64,000 nucleotides of DNA from Alphaproteobacteria bacterium (GTDB lineage Bacteria; Pseudomonadota; Alphaproteobacteria; Micropepsales; Micropepsaceae): contig CANIAL010000011.1 in assembly GCA_947465395.1 (NCBI GenBank), positions 16,974 through 80,973 on the forward strand, read 5' to 3'. Below, one piece after another: positions 18,483 through 29,928 of this stretch. A program made the position numbers and the translations under genes. The number at the start of each line of letters is the position of its first letter. The first letter of the stretch is position 1. A model generated the notes under the pieces. It saw nothing but the letters and a program-made list of their open reading frames with translations. It was not told the origin of the DNA and searched no databases.

Positions 18483-20350
18483 GCGCGTAGAAGTTCGTCT
18501 ACCGCGCGGCGGGCCTGGTCTATCGCCGCATCAGCATAGGCGGCCATGCCAGCGTCGGAATTGGCAATGGCGATGTGTCCAAAGCGCGCGCGCCCGATCA
18601 CATTGGGCCGCTGCGCGGGTGGCAGGTCGGGATCAATCAGGGAATTATGCTCCGGCGCATAGCCATGCGGCCAGCGGTTGACGGTGATGGCGGCGATATC
18701 GCGCCCCGCATCAAAGCCACCCGGGGACAGGATACGGTCTAGCTGCGCGCGGATTTCGCGCTCGAACATCTCGAAAGACGTCATCAGCAATTCAGCGCGG
18801 CCCGCCTTGTGCTGCTCGCGCTCCGGAAGACCGGGCCTTGCTGGCGTGCGGATCATGTGCACCAGCATGGGCGCTGCTGGATCGTCGGGACTTTTGTAGC
18901 CGCCGATATCTACGGCTGGGTTAAGTGACAGGTTCGGGAAATAACTGCCCGGCGCATAAATGCGCGAGACGCCCAGCTTGCGCCAAGACTTCCAGTCCCG
19001 CAGCGCAACACTGGCATAGACCAGCGGCGTCTTTATCAAACTGTGCAGCGCGACTTTCTGCGCCGCCGGCATTTCGGGACAGAGATATGGGATCATCATG
19101 TTCCAGCTGGCCAGAATGCAGGCTTTGGCCCGCACCCGTGTCAACTGCCCGGCCCGAGAATAGACAGCCTCCACGCCGCTACTGGCATTCCTCACCCGCA
19201 CCACGGTGCTGGACAGGCGGATACGGACTTTGTTCTCGGCACGATCCAGTCGGCTGTAATAGGCTCTGGCGGTAACAATATCCGTGGCCGTCTTACCGCT
19301 CAGCGCGCCCGGCACAAGGGCCCGTACCAGCAGTCGTGCGATGGAGGCATTGCCATCGGGGAAATGAAAGGTGGCCGAACCGCCGGTAGCCGCATAACCG
19401 GCTGGTGTGTAGCCCATGCGCGACGTCGCGCCCGGCACCAGCCTCAGGCACTGGAAACCCGGCAGATCCGCGCCCCAGCAATCCAGCGCCGGAACCGCAT
19501 CAATGCCGCAGCCCCACAGATCATCGGTGAGATGGCGATAATAAGGGATCACGCCCGCATCCGCCCCGCGCAGTTTGACCAGATAATCCTGGTAGGAGAT
19601 GCGCGACAGCCGATCTTTCTTCGCATCCGACGACAGGCGCGGCAGCGGATCGTCAATTCCGACCTCGACCATGAGTATGGCGCGGCGGACTTTTTCCGAC
19701 AAAGGCGTCGCGGCCAGAAACGTTTTCAACGATTTGCTGCGCTTCACCAACCTGTCGGCGCCGAAGGTCCGGGCATCGAAAAACACCGCCTCGCCCATGC
19801 CAAGCCCATCATAGAATTTTGACCGGGTGCCGACCTTGTCCAACTCCACCGGCCGCACATCCAGCGCCGTCAGAAGGTCTTGCGCGGTCTTGCTGTAGGG
19901 CGTGGGGCTTTCGATGGAAAAGCTGCCACCATGCAGAAGCTGCAGGCCGCCGCCCATGTGAAACTCGTTGCGCTTGGCATGGCCGCCGAAGTCATCGTGA
20001 TTTTCCAGTATCAGGATGCGCGCATCCGGCTTTTCCTGCCGCCAGAAATGCGCTGCCGAAAGACCGCTGATGCCGCCGCCTACGATCACCAGGTCGTAAT
20101 CACTATTGTCTTCACCCAGCGCCCTGGCGTTTTTCCAGAAATCGCCGTCGCGCACCTGGTGCGCCACTTCGAACGAGCCGGGATGGCTGCCACGCATGCC
20201 GGTGAGAAGCGGCGGGTAATAGCCGGGCCGGTCTTGAGGAAATGGGGACTGCGCAGCAGCGTCCTGCGTCACGCCTGCGCCAATGCACAGCGCTGCGCCT
20301 TGCAGAAAATCGCGCCGCGCAATGTCCGGAATACTGCCCTTCTTGCCCAT
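18479..20350 (-). CDS. Tat-exported FAD-dependent amine oxidoreductase, spermidine dehydrogenase-like
   Basis: 623 residues. The N-terminus has a twin-arginine motif ([11 protein letters not shown], Arg 12-13), giving export of the folded flavoprotein. The FAD-binding Rossmann motif [16 protein letters not shown] is near residue 90, followed by [13 protein letters not shown]. The [13 protein letters not shown] segment just before the Rossmann fold and the overall length agree with SpdH-type spermidine dehydrogenases, as I recall them from Pseudomonas. It heads a four-gene operon with two APC permeases and a rhodanese. Amine oxidation is likely; spermidine itself is an inference from family and neighbours. 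Confidence 0.75.
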   Translation of the reverse strand: MGKKGSIPDIARRDFLQGAALCIGAGVTQDAAAQSPFPQDRPGYYPPLLTGMRGSHPGSFEVAHQVRDGDFWKNARALGEDNSDYDLVIVGGGISGLSAAHFWRQEKPDARILILENHDDFGGHAKRNEFHMGGGLQLLHGGSFSIESPTPYSKTAQDLLTALDVRPVELDKVGTRSKFYDGLGMGEAVFFDARTFGADRLVKRSKSLKTFLAATPLSEKVRRAILMVEVGIDDPLPRLSSDAKKDRLSRISYQDYLVKLRGADAGVIPYYRHLTDDLWGCGIDAVPALDCWGADLPGFQCLRLVPGATSRMGYTPAGYAATGGSATFHFPDGNASIARLLVRALVPGALSGKTATDIVTARAYYSRLDRAENKVRIRLSSTVVRVRNASSGVEAVYSRAGQLTRVRAKACILASWNMMIPYLCPEMPAAQKVALHSLIKTPLVYASVALRDWKSWRKLGVSRIYAPGSYFPNLSLNPAVDIGGYKSPDDPAAPMLVHMIRTPARPGLPEREQHKAGRAELLMTSFEMFEREIRAQLDRILSPGGFDAGRDIAAITVNRWPHGYAPEHNSLIDPDLPPAQRPNVIGRARFGHIAIANSDAGMAAYADAAIDQARRAVDELLRA

Positions 20351-20449
20351 GCCCGTTTTCCTGCCCTTTGGGAACCATGCAACAGGAAACGACCCTTGAA
20401 TAGACGCGTCTGGGGCGTTACCTGCGGTATCCCATCACGGACACAGCCC

Positions 20450-21430
20450 TTGGCCCGCACGCCCCTTTCGGTTCTTGACTTGGCGCCCATCATCGAAGGC
20501 GGCACCGCCGCTATGGCGCTGGCCAACAGCCTGGACCTGGCCCGCCATGCCGAGGCCTGGGGCTATCACCGTTACTGGCTGGCCGAGCATCACAACATGC
20601 CCGGCATCGCCAGCGCCGCCACCGCGGTAGCCATCGCCCATGTGGCGGGCGGCACCAAGACCATCCGCGTAGGCGCGGGCGGGGTGATGCTGCCCAACCA
20701 TGCCCCGCTGGTGATCGCCGAACAATTCGGCACCCTGGCGGCCCTGCATCCGGGCCGCATTGACCTGGGCGTTGGGCGCGCGCCGGGCACCGACCAGCGC
20801 ACGGCACTGGCCCTGCGCCGCACGCTTGAGGGCGATATCGAGAAATTCCCGCAGGACGTTCTGGAATTGTTGGCCTATTTCGAACCGGCCCAAGCGGGCC
20901 AGGTGGTGCGCGCCATTCCCGGCGAAGGCACGCGCGTGCCTGTGTGGATCCTGGGTTCCAGCCTTTATGGCGCGGAACTGGCAGCCGTGCTGGGACTGCC
21001 CTATGCCTTCGCGTCTCACTTCGCGCCGGCGGAGTTAGACGCCGCGCTAGCGCTGTACCGCGCCCGCTTCCAGCCTTCGCAATTTCTGCAGGCGCCTCAT
21101 ATGATGCTGGGCCTGAATGTGGTGGCCGCTGACAGCGACGAAGAAGCCCAGCGCCTGTTCACGTCCCTGCAGCAGGCTTTCGTGAATCTTCGCACCGGGC
21201 GGCCTGGCCCGTTGCCGCCGCCGGTGACCGGCTGGTCGCCGCCCGACATCCGACTGTCGATGATGCTGGACCAGGCGCTGGCCTGTGCATTGGTAGGTGC
21301 GCCCGGAACCGTGTCAGCGGGGCTGGATGCCTTTATCGCCGCCCACAAACCGGACGAATTGATGGTGACGGCGCAGATCTACGACCATGCAGCGCGGCTG
21401 AAATCTTACGAGATTCTCAGCAAACTTTAA
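20450..21430 (+). CDS. LLM-class flavin-dependent oxidoreductase (MsnO8/luciferase-like family)
   Basis: 326 residues, FMN-dependent TIM-barrel. Motifs are [32 protein letters not shown] and [11 protein letters not shown], typical of the MsnO8-type LLM subgroup of unknown substrate. No ATG occurs near the conserved start, so I chose TTG at 20450, eight residues before the first strand; the open frame reaches back to 19880 inside the antisense flavoprotein gene. Its stop abuts the convergent M13 peptidase stop. Likely an FMNH2- or F420-type oxidoreductase; function unknown. Confidence 0.82.
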   Translation: MARTPLSVLDLAPIIEGGTAAMALANSLDLARHAEAWGYHRYWLAEHHNMPGIASAATAVAIAHVAGGTKTIRVGAGGVMLPNHAPLVIAEQFGTLAALHPGRIDLGVGRAPGTDQRTALALRRTLEGDIEKFPQDVLELLAYFEPAQAGQVVRAIPGEGTRVPVWILGSSLYGAELAAVLGLPYAFASHFAPAELDAALALYRARFQPSQFLQAPHMMLGLNVVAADSDEEAQRLFTSLQQAFVNLRTGRPGPLPPPVTGWSPPDIRLSMMLDQALACALVGAPGTVSAGLDAFIAAHKPDELMVTAQIYDHAARLKSYEILSKL

Positions 21431-23476
21431 TCACCACAACCGAACGCGCTGATCCGGGGCCAGGTAATATTTGTCGCCCGGCTTCACATCAAAAGCCGCA
21501 TACCAGTCATCCATATTGCGGGTGGGGCCGATGGCGCGGAAATCCGAAACCGAATGTTCGTTGGACAGCGTCTGGGTGCGGGTGGCGCTGTCGCGCATCT
21601 TGGTGCGCCAGACCTGGGCGAAAGACAGAAAGAAACGCTGGTCGCCTGTAAAGCCGTCAATTACCGGCGCCGGCTTGCCGCCCAGAGACAGATGATACGC
21701 CTTCAGCGCAATGGACAGCCCGGCAATATCGGCGATGTTCTCGCCCAGCGTATTCTTGCCGATGATGTGCAGGCCCGGCAGCGGCTCGAAAGCGTCATAC
21801 TGGCTCACCACCATGGCGGTGCGCTTGTCGAAGGATGTGCGGTCAGCCGCGCTCCACCAATCCTGGAAGACGCCCTTGCCGTCATATTTGCTGCCCTGGT
21901 CATCAAAGCCATGGCTGATCTCATGGCCGATCACAGCCCCGATGCCGCCATAATTCACCGCGTCATCCGCATTGGGATCGAAGAAAGGCGGCTGCAGGAT
22001 CGCGGCGGGAAAAACGATCTCGTTGAAGGACGGGTTGTAATAGGCGTTGATGGTTGGCGGCGTCATGCCCCATTCAGTCTTGTCCACCGGCAGGTTGATG
22101 CGCTTGAGGTCGCGTTCCCATTCAAACACGGCGCCGCGCTGGATATTATCCACCAGGTCGTTCTGGCGGATTTGCAGCGCCGAATAATCACGCCAATGGT
22201 CGGGATAGCCAATCTTGGGCGTGAACTGGCGGATTTTTTCCAGCGCGCGGGCGCGGGTTTGCGGTGTCATCCAGTCCAGGATCTGGATATCGGCCTCATA
22301 GGCTTTCAGAAGGTTGGAAACCAGCTTGTCCGCCTTGGCCTTGGCATCGGGCGGGAAATAGCGGGCGACGTAAATCTTGCCCAGCGCCTCGCCCAACAAC
22401 CCGTCCACCAGCCTGACGCCACGGGTGCGCCGGTCAAGCTGCTGGGTGCGCCCGCCCAGCACAGTGCCATAAAAAGCAAAATTGCGGTCGTCGAATTTCT
22501 TGGGCAGGTAAGCCGACATGTGACGCAGATAATGCACCGCCAGGTAATCGCGCCAGGTCGAGACAGGCGTGGCGGCGAAGATTTTTGCCAGCGGGCCGAA
22601 GGCGGATTTTTCCGCCACAATGGCATAGCGTCCTGTGCCCTTGGGCGTGGTCAGTGGAATGCCGGTTTCACCAATGAACTTGTCCCAGGGAAATTCCGGC
22701 GCCAGCAACTCCAGTTCCGATATCTGCATCGGGTTATAGATCTTGTCGGCGTCGCGGCGGTCGGCGCGCGTCCAGCTCACTTTCGCGATCTCGGTTTCCA
22801 CCGCCACGATGCGTGCTGCCCGCGCCGCCGCATCGCTCATCCCCGCCATGGTCATCATGTCGGTAAGATAGGCGGCATAGGCGGTGCGCGTTTCGGCCAG
22901 CGCCTTGTCGTCGCTGAGATAATAATCGCGGTCCGGCAGACCCAGACCCGCCTGGCTGAGGTTCAGCGAATAATTGTCGGGATTCTTGTCGTCCACCCCG
23001 ATGCCGATATTGTAGATGCTCATGGTGCCCAGCTTCACCGACGCCATGGCGCGCGCCACGTCATCGGGAGACTTCAGGCCCGCGAAATAATCCAGGTCTT
23101 TCTGGATGGGCTTCAGCCCCGCCGCCTCGATGGCATTGGTGTCCACAAAGCCATCATAAAGATCGCGTATCTTGCGTTCTTCCACCGACGGGTTGGGCTT
23201 CTTCGCCAATTCTTCCACCAGTGTGCGAAGGCGCATTTCGCTGGAAATCTGCAAATCCTGGAAGGACCCCGTAGAGGAACGGTCAGGCGGGATCACCGCG
23301 CCCTTCATCCAGTTGCCGTTCACGTAGAGGAAGAAATTGTCGCCCGGCTTGATGCTGCGGTCCATGGCAGACAGGTCTACACCGAATGTGCCCAGCGCGG
23401 GCTTGTCCGCTGCCAAGGCGCTGGTGCCGGCAAGAACCGTGGCCGCCAAGCCAAATGCGGATATCAGGCGCATCAT
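21431..23476 (-). CDS. Exported M13 (neprilysin) family zinc metallopeptidase
   Basis: 681 residues with a signal peptide (ending ALA-AD, about residue 22). Residues 30-400 form the alpha-helical PepO/M13 N-terminal domain; the peptidase domain has HEISH (His 518, Glu 519, His 522) and the downstream zinc ligand Glu in GENIADIAG. INAYYNPSFNEIVFPAAIL, the substrate-binding NAYY motif, is present. These enzymes cut small peptides in the periplasm. No partner gene is adjacent; a secreted unknown protein follows 52 bp upstream on the same strand. Assignment is certain at family level. Confidence 0.95.
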   Translation of the reverse strand: MMRLISAFGLAATVLAGTSALAADKPALGTFGVDLSAMDRSIKPGDNFFLYVNGNWMKGAVIPPDRSSTGSFQDLQISSEMRLRTLVEELAKKPNPSVEERKIRDLYDGFVDTNAIEAAGLKPIQKDLDYFAGLKSPDDVARAMASVKLGTMSIYNIGIGVDDKNPDNYSLNLSQAGLGLPDRDYYLSDDKALAETRTAYAAYLTDMMTMAGMSDAAARAARIVAVETEIAKVSWTRADRRDADKIYNPMQISELELLAPEFPWDKFIGETGIPLTTPKGTGRYAIVAEKSAFGPLAKIFAATPVSTWRDYLAVHYLRHMSAYLPKKFDDRNFAFYGTVLGGRTQQLDRRTRGVRLVDGLLGEALGKIYVARYFPPDAKAKADKLVSNLLKAYEADIQILDWMTPQTRARALEKIRQFTPKIGYPDHWRDYSALQIRQNDLVDNIQRGAVFEWERDLKRINLPVDKTEWGMTPPTINAYYNPSFNEIVFPAAILQPPFFDPNADDAVNYGGIGAVIGHEISHGFDDQGSKYDGKGVFQDWWSAADRTSFDKRTAMVVSQYDAFEPLPGLHIIGKNTLGENIADIAGLSIALKAYHLSLGGKPAPVIDGFTGDQRFFLSFAQVWRTKMRDSATRTQTLSNEHSVSDFRAIGPTRNMDDWYAAFDVKPGDKYYLAPDQRVRLW

Positions 23477-23528
23477 TTTCTCCGGGTGCGAATGGGAAAA
23501 GTATAGGCACGCACGGCGCCAATGCCAG

Positions 23529-24236
23529 CTATTTGGCAGCGGGTATTGCGGCGCTCATTGCGGGATTTCCCCCCTGCACGGTCAGCCCCGGGGTCATGGG
23601 CCGTCCGTCGGGACCGGCCAGGATGGACACCGCCACAACCGCCCCCGGAACCAGCGCCGATTTGTCCGACAATTTCAGCGCCGTGACATTGGCATCCATT
23701 TCTACCATCACCTGGATCTGGCCCTGACAGCCCTCGGCGATATTGGCAGGGGCATGGCCCCGGCATTCCGGGCCATCCTTTGGTCCCAAGCCCCGGAATG
23801 ACAGACTAAGAATCCCGGGCGCGTTTTCCTTCACAATGCCCGCCACTGTCATCTTGCGGGAATCGGATGGCAACGCGAACAGGCCTTCATTGGCGCCCTT
23901 GAAGCTGGCGGGAAACAGATGCACTTCGCTGGCTTTCCAGCGGTCGCCCACGATTTTCTCCATGGTGGCGCCCACATAATCGCCGGGCTTGATGTCGAAC
24001 AGCGCCTGCGTTGTCTCCGCCATGATGCGAGTATTGGGCATCAGCGCGATGGAGAGCGCCTGGGCCGTCTTGCCCTCGCCCGTCATCACTTCGATGCGCT
24101 TGCCATCAAACGAGACGATGCGCGCCTTGACTCGCGGCACGCTCTGGGCGGTGGCGGTCATGGGCAGTATAATGAAGGCCGCACACAGAAACAGTTTTTT
24201 CACGGGGCTTGTCTTGGATGTTGGCTTGCCTGTCAT
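23529..24236 (-). CDS. Exported protein of unknown function
   Basis: 235 residues if ATG at 24236 is used; a GTG at 24203 gives VKKLFLCAAF as a cleaner signal-peptide start. Signal region ends at TATAQ. The mature part has repeated beta-rich stretches (VKARIVSFDGKRIEVMTGEG, DIKPGDYVGATMEK, VTALKLSDKSALVPG) resembling OB-fold DUF5666-type proteins. I do not recognise a specific function. It lies between the M13 peptidase and the divergent APH-type kinase, with only 25 bp to the latter. Confidence 0.6.
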   Translation of the reverse strand: MTGKPTSKTSPVKKLFLCAAFIILPMTATAQSVPRVKARIVSFDGKRIEVMTGEGKTAQALSIALMPNTRIMAETTQALFDIKPGDYVGATMEKIVGDRWKASEVHLFPASFKGANEGLFALPSDSRKMTVAGIVKENAPGILSLSFRGLGPKDGPECRGHAPANIAEGCQGQIQVMVEMDANVTALKLSDKSALVPGAVVAVSILAGPDGRPMTPGLTVQGGNPAMSAAIPAAK

Positions 24237-24261
24237 CACCGCACAGTACAGAATTCCCGGC

Positions 24262-25263
24262 ATGGATGGTGACCAAAAACTGGTTACAGGGGCTCTGAGC
24301 CGCATGGGCTTGGCGGCTGATGAGATCACCCTCACCCGGCTGAGCGGCGGTGTTTCGTGCGATGTCTGGCTGGTGGAAGGGCCGGGTCGCGCGGCAATGG
24401 TGGTAAAGCGGGCGCTGGCCAAGCTGCGCGTGAAAGATGATTGGCGCGCGCCGCCCGAACGCGTACGTGCGGAAATTGACTGGTTCAAGCTGGCTGGAAA
24501 AATCCAGCCCGGCGCGGCGCCAAAAATTATGGGAGAGGACGCCGCCCATTACATGTTTGCTATGGAATATCTGCCGCCGGAAAACCACAAATTGTGGAAA
24601 GCGGAATTGCTGGTGGGCCATGCCGATACCACTTTTGCGGCGCAGGTGGGTGCCGGCCTGGCGGAAGTCCACGCCGCCACGGCGGGCAAAGCGAATTTGG
24701 CGGCCGGCTTCGCACACCAGGTACAATTTTTCGCCCTGCGAATTTCGCCTTACCTGCTGACTGCGGCAGTGCGCAATCCCGATGTGGCACCTATCATCCA
24801 GGAAATGGCGGACGATCTGGGCGCGGCGCGCATCGCGCTGATGCATGGCGATGTCAGCCCCAAGAATATCCTGATTGGCCCTGATGGTCCTGTATTCCTG
24901 GATGCAGAGACGGCCTGTTATGGCGATCCGGCGTTCGATTTGGCCTTTTGCCTCAACCATCTGCTTTTGAAATATGTGCGAACTCCCGACGCGGCTTATC
25001 TGGAAAGCTTCCACGCCCTGAAAGATGCGTACCTCGCCGGCGTGGTCTGGGAAGCGCCCAGCGCACTGGAAACGCGCACGGCCCATCTGCTGGCTGCGCT
25101 GCTGCTGGCGCGAATGGATGGCAAGTCGCCGGTGGAATACATCACAGATCCCGCGCAGAAAGGGCTGGTGCGCGAAGCTACGAAGAGATTTCTGAAATCC
25201 GGTGAAAGCAGTCTGGCGAAAATGGTCGATACCTGGGACGGCGCTATTTCGGCACTACAATAG
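24262..25263 (+). CDS. Aminoglycoside phosphotransferase-family (APH/choline kinase-like) protein
   Basis: 333 residues, eukaryotic-kinase-like fold. The catalytic loop is LMHGDVSPKNILI (Asp acting as base, Asn binding metal) and the metal-binding Asp is in VFLDAETACYGDPAFD. Instead of the usual phosphate loop there is LSGGVSCDVWLV, common in this family. Substrates range from aminoglycosides to choline, homoserine and sugars, and none can be picked here. ATG at 24262 matches the family start. The 3' end overlaps the convergent Lrp gene by 20 nt. Confidence 0.8.
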   Translation: MDGDQKLVTGALSRMGLAADEITLTRLSGGVSCDVWLVEGPGRAAMVVKRALAKLRVKDDWRAPPERVRAEIDWFKLAGKIQPGAAPKIMGEDAAHYMFAMEYLPPENHKLWKAELLVGHADTTFAAQVGAGLAEVHAATAGKANLAAGFAHQVQFFALRISPYLLTAAVRNPDVAPIIQEMADDLGAARIALMHGDVSPKNILIGPDGPVFLDAETACYGDPAFDLAFCLNHLLLKYVRTPDAAYLESFHALKDAYLAGVVWEAPSALETRTAHLLAALLLARMDGKSPVEYITDPAQKGLVREATKRFLKSGESSLAKMVDTWDGAISALQ

Positions 25264-25723
25264 GCACGCCCGGCTCGATCTTCGAGGCATGGATGACCAG
25301 CGACGACTTCACGCTGGCGACATTCTTTTCCGCCGTCAGAACATGGGTGATGAAATTCTGGAAGGCCGACAGGTCCGCCGCCACGCATTTGAGCAGGAAG
25401 TCCACCTCGCCCGACAGCATGTGGCACTCGCGCACTTCCGGCCAGCTTCGCACGCGCTCCTCGAAATGCTTGAGGTCCGCGTCCTTCTGGCTGGCCAGGC
25501 CCACAAAAACAAAGCCAGCGGCGGCAAAGCCCAGCGCCTTGGCATTCAAATCCGCGTGATAGCCGGTGACATAGCCTGCCTTTTCCAGAGCTCGCATGCG
25601 GCGAAGGCAGGGCGGCGCCGTGATCTGGGCGCGGCGGGACAATTCCACATTGGTAATGCGGCCATCGGCCTGCAATTCAGAGAGGATTCGCAGGTCAATG
25701 GCGTCGAGCTTGCGGTTTTCCAC
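25244..25723 (-). CDS. Lrp/AsnC family transcriptional regulator
   Basis: 159 residues: an N-terminal winged helix-turn-helix (LDAIDLRILSELQADGRITN and VELSRRAQITAPPCLRRM) and a C-terminal RAM ligand-binding domain of about 75 residues (AAGFVFVGLASQKDADLKHF). Members respond to amino acids and often control neighbouring amino acid genes. It is divergent from trxB; the 204 bp between carries AT-rich sequence. The putative target is unclear. The family start agrees with MENRKLDAID. Confidence 0.92.
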   Translation of the reverse strand: MENRKLDAIDLRILSELQADGRITNVELSRRAQITAPPCLRRMRALEKAGYVTGYHADLNAKALGFAAAGFVFVGLASQKDADLKHFEERVRSWPEVRECHMLSGEVDFLLKCVAADLSAFQNFITHVLTAEKNVASVKSSLVIHASKIEPGVPIVVPK

Positions 25724-25927
25724 GGGCGGGCCCTTTAGTCACCCACTTCTATTAGTGGCCTGCCGAGTTCAAAGCAATAATATTTCCAAAAAATGTTATT
25801 TCAGGACAGTCTCAGTCCTAAATAGGCCCCGTCCCGCCAAATCCATGCACTGGCCCGTATTTTTCACCCGCTTGACCTTTGCCTCGCCGCTCCCGATATC
25901 AAATCCCCTAAATACGGGCGCGGGAGC
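25724..25927. promoter_or_regulatory. Divergent intergenic region between lrp-like gene and trxB
   Basis: About 200 bp that must hold the promoters for both genes. The left half is AT-rich (for example AATAATATTTCC and AAAATGTTATTT near 25777-25800), fitting Lrp-type binding, and an inverted repeat AGGAC-7 nt-GTCCT lies at about 25803-25819. I could not define -35/-10 boxes with confidence. Autoregulation by the Lrp protein is inference. Confidence 0.4.
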
Positions 25928-26902
25928 ATGAGCCAGCATTCCAAAGTGATCATTCTGGGCAGCGGCCCCGCCGGCTGCACGGCCGCGATTTACGGGGCTC
26001 GCGCCATGCTGGCACCCACCATCATTGGCGGCATCCAGCCGGGCGGCCAACTCACCATCACCACGGAAGTGGAAAATTATCCGGGTTTTGCAGATGCCAT
26101 CCAGGGTCCCTGGCTGATGGACCAGATGCAGAAACAGGCCGAGCATCTGGGCACCAAATTTGTTTCCGATACCATCGCGTCGGTTGACCTGTCGCGCAGG
26201 CCCTTCACCCTGACCGGCGACAGCGGCACGCTTTACACATGCGATGCGCTGGTGATCGCTACCGGCGCTTCCGCCAATTGGTTGGGGCTGGAAAGCGAAA
26301 GCCGCTTCCAGGGCTTTGGCGTTTCGGCTTGCGCCACCTGTGACGGATTTTTCTATCGCGGCAAAACAGTGGCTGTGGTGGGCGGCGGCAACACCGCGGC
26401 GGAAGAAGCTCTATTCCTAACCAATTTCGCGGACAAGGTGACATTGATCCACCGCCGCGACACCTTGCGCTGCGACAAGACCAACCAGATGCGTCTGTCC
26501 GCCAACAAGAAGATCAATATTCTCTACGATACCGAAGTGACCGAAGTGACCGGCAGCGACAATCCCAAAGGCGTTACTGGTATCACTTTGCACAATACCG
26601 TCACAGGCACGAAATCCACGTTAGGTGTGGACGGCTTGTTCGTGGCCATCGGCCATTCGCCTGCCACGTCGCTGTTTGCGGGCAAGCTGGACATGGATGA
26701 AAGCGGCTATATCAAGACCGCACCGGATTCCACCCATACCAGCGTGGCCGGCGTTTTCGCGGCCGGCGATGTCAAGGACAAGATTTTCCGCCAGGCCGTG
26801 ACGGCGGCGGGTATGGGCTGCATGGCGGCGCTGGAAGCCGAACGCTTCCTGGCCGCGGGCCATGAAAGTGAATTGCCGGTGGCCATTCAGGCGCACGGAT
26901 AG
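25928..26902 (+). CDS. trxB: Thioredoxin reductase
   Basis: 324 residues, NADPH-dependent flavoenzyme that reduces thioredoxin. The FAD motif ILGSGPAGCTAAIYGAR is at residues 9-25, the redox-active pair CATC is Cys 135/Cys 138 followed by DGFF, the NADPH Rossmann GGGNTAAEEALFL follows, and the C-terminal FAD motif VAGVFAAGDVKD is intact. Length is standard. A LysR regulator starts 9 nt downstream and is probably co-transcribed. Cytoplasmic. Confidence is high. Confidence 0.97.
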   Translation: MSQHSKVIILGSGPAGCTAAIYGARAMLAPTIIGGIQPGGQLTITTEVENYPGFADAIQGPWLMDQMQKQAEHLGTKFVSDTIASVDLSRRPFTLTGDSGTLYTCDALVIATGASANWLGLESESRFQGFGVSACATCDGFFYRGKTVAVVGGGNTAAEEALFLTNFADKVTLIHRRDTLRCDKTNQMRLSANKKINILYDTEVTEVTGSDNPKGVTGITLHNTVTGTKSTLGVDGLFVAIGHSPATSLFAGKLDMDESGYIKTAPDSTHTSVAGVFAAGDVKDKIFRQAVTAAGMGCMAALEAERFLAAGHESELPVAIQAHG

Positions 26903-26911
26903 GGGCAGGTC

Positions 26912-27808
26912 ATGGATTGGGACAAGCTTCGCATTTTCCACGCCGTGGCTTCGGCGGGCAGCTTCACCCATGCCGGGCAGATGCTCACCCTCAGCCAGTC
27001 GGCGGTGAGCCGCCAGATCAGCGCCCTGGAAGAAGAAATCTCGACGCCCCTGTTCCAGCGCCACGCCCGCGGCTTGACGCTGACCGATGAAGGCGAGCTT
27101 TTGTATACGGCGGCGGCAGATGTGCTGGCGCGGCTGGCGGCGGCGGAAGAATCCCTCAAGAACATCCATGACAGCCCGCGCGGGCCGCTGAAGATCACCA
27201 CCAGCCATGGCATCGGCACCTATTGGCTGCTGCCGCGCCTGAAGGAGTTCCGCAAAGAATTTCCCGATGTAGAAGTGCATCTGGTGATGGACGATCGCGA
27301 GCTGGACCTGGCCCAGCGCGCCGCCGACCTGGCCATCCGCATGCGCGCGCCGGTACAGGCCGACCTGATCCAGCGCAAGCTGTTCACGGTGCATTACCAT
27401 ATCTATGCCTCCAAGGCGTATCTGGCCGCCCATCCCGCGCCCGTTACCCTGGAAGATATCTGCAACCACACCATCATCGTCTATGGCGAGACGGCGGCGC
27501 CGGAAATACGCGACATCAACTGGCTGCTGGAATCCTACCGCAAGCATTACCAGCCCGGCTGCACCGGTAGCATTATCCGTATCAACAACATCACCGGCAT
27601 TCTGCAGGCGGTTGAAGAAGGCCTGGGCATCGGCGTGGTGCCGGATTTCGTGGCAGCCCAGCATGACAATCTTGTGCAGGTGTTGCCGGACTTTCCGGTC
27701 CCCGGTTTTGACGTTTACCTAGTCTATGCGGACGCACTGCGCCAATCCAAGCGGGTGGCGGCCTTCCGGGACTTCCTGGTTAAGGGTTCCAAGGACTGGC
27801 AGTACTAA
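26912..27808 (+). CDS. LysR family transcriptional regulator
   Basis: 298 residues. N-terminal winged helix-turn-helix: MDWDKLRIFHAVASAGSFTH and SQSAVSRQISALEEE; C-terminal substrate-binding domain begins about residue 90 (RGPLKITTSHGIGTYWLLP). The HTH is complete. It follows trxB by 9 nt on the same strand, an uncommon position for a LysR member, which is usually divergent from its target. Its regulon could include trxB or unlinked genes; no operator is obvious. Confidence 0.92.
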   Translation: MDWDKLRIFHAVASAGSFTHAGQMLTLSQSAVSRQISALEEEISTPLFQRHARGLTLTDEGELLYTAAADVLARLAAAEESLKNIHDSPRGPLKITTSHGIGTYWLLPRLKEFRKEFPDVEVHLVMDDRELDLAQRAADLAIRMRAPVQADLIQRKLFTVHYHIYASKAYLAAHPAPVTLEDICNHTIIVYGETAAPEIRDINWLLESYRKHYQPGCTGSIIRINNITGILQAVEEGLGIGVVPDFVAAQHDNLVQVLPDFPVPGFDVYLVYADALRQSKRVAAFRDFLVKGSKDWQY

Positions 27809-27860
27809 ATTTCATAAATTTTGGCCTAGACTTGAAGCGTAATTAGCGTCTGCCCCCATT

Positions 27861-27889
27861 CTACCGGCGGTTGCCTTAACGGCCGGTAG
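27861..27889. terminator. Hairpin between convergent LysR and aminotransferase genes
   Basis: Perfect 8-bp stem CTACCGGC/GCCGGTAG at 27861-27868 and 27882-27889 with a 13-nt loop, in the 105-bp gap between two convergent genes. No long T run on either strand, so efficiency is uncertain. Its position supports use as a bidirectional terminator. Confidence 0.5.
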
Positions 27890-27913
27890 CCCGGAATTGC
27901 TAGGCGATCCGCG

Positions 27914-29928
<2,015 letters not shown>

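Noticed and set aside
21554..23506. 650-codon open frame on the plus strand
   Set aside because: It is fully antisense to the clearly conserved M13 peptidase gene and has no recognisable motifs; long antisense frames are common in GC-rich DNA.
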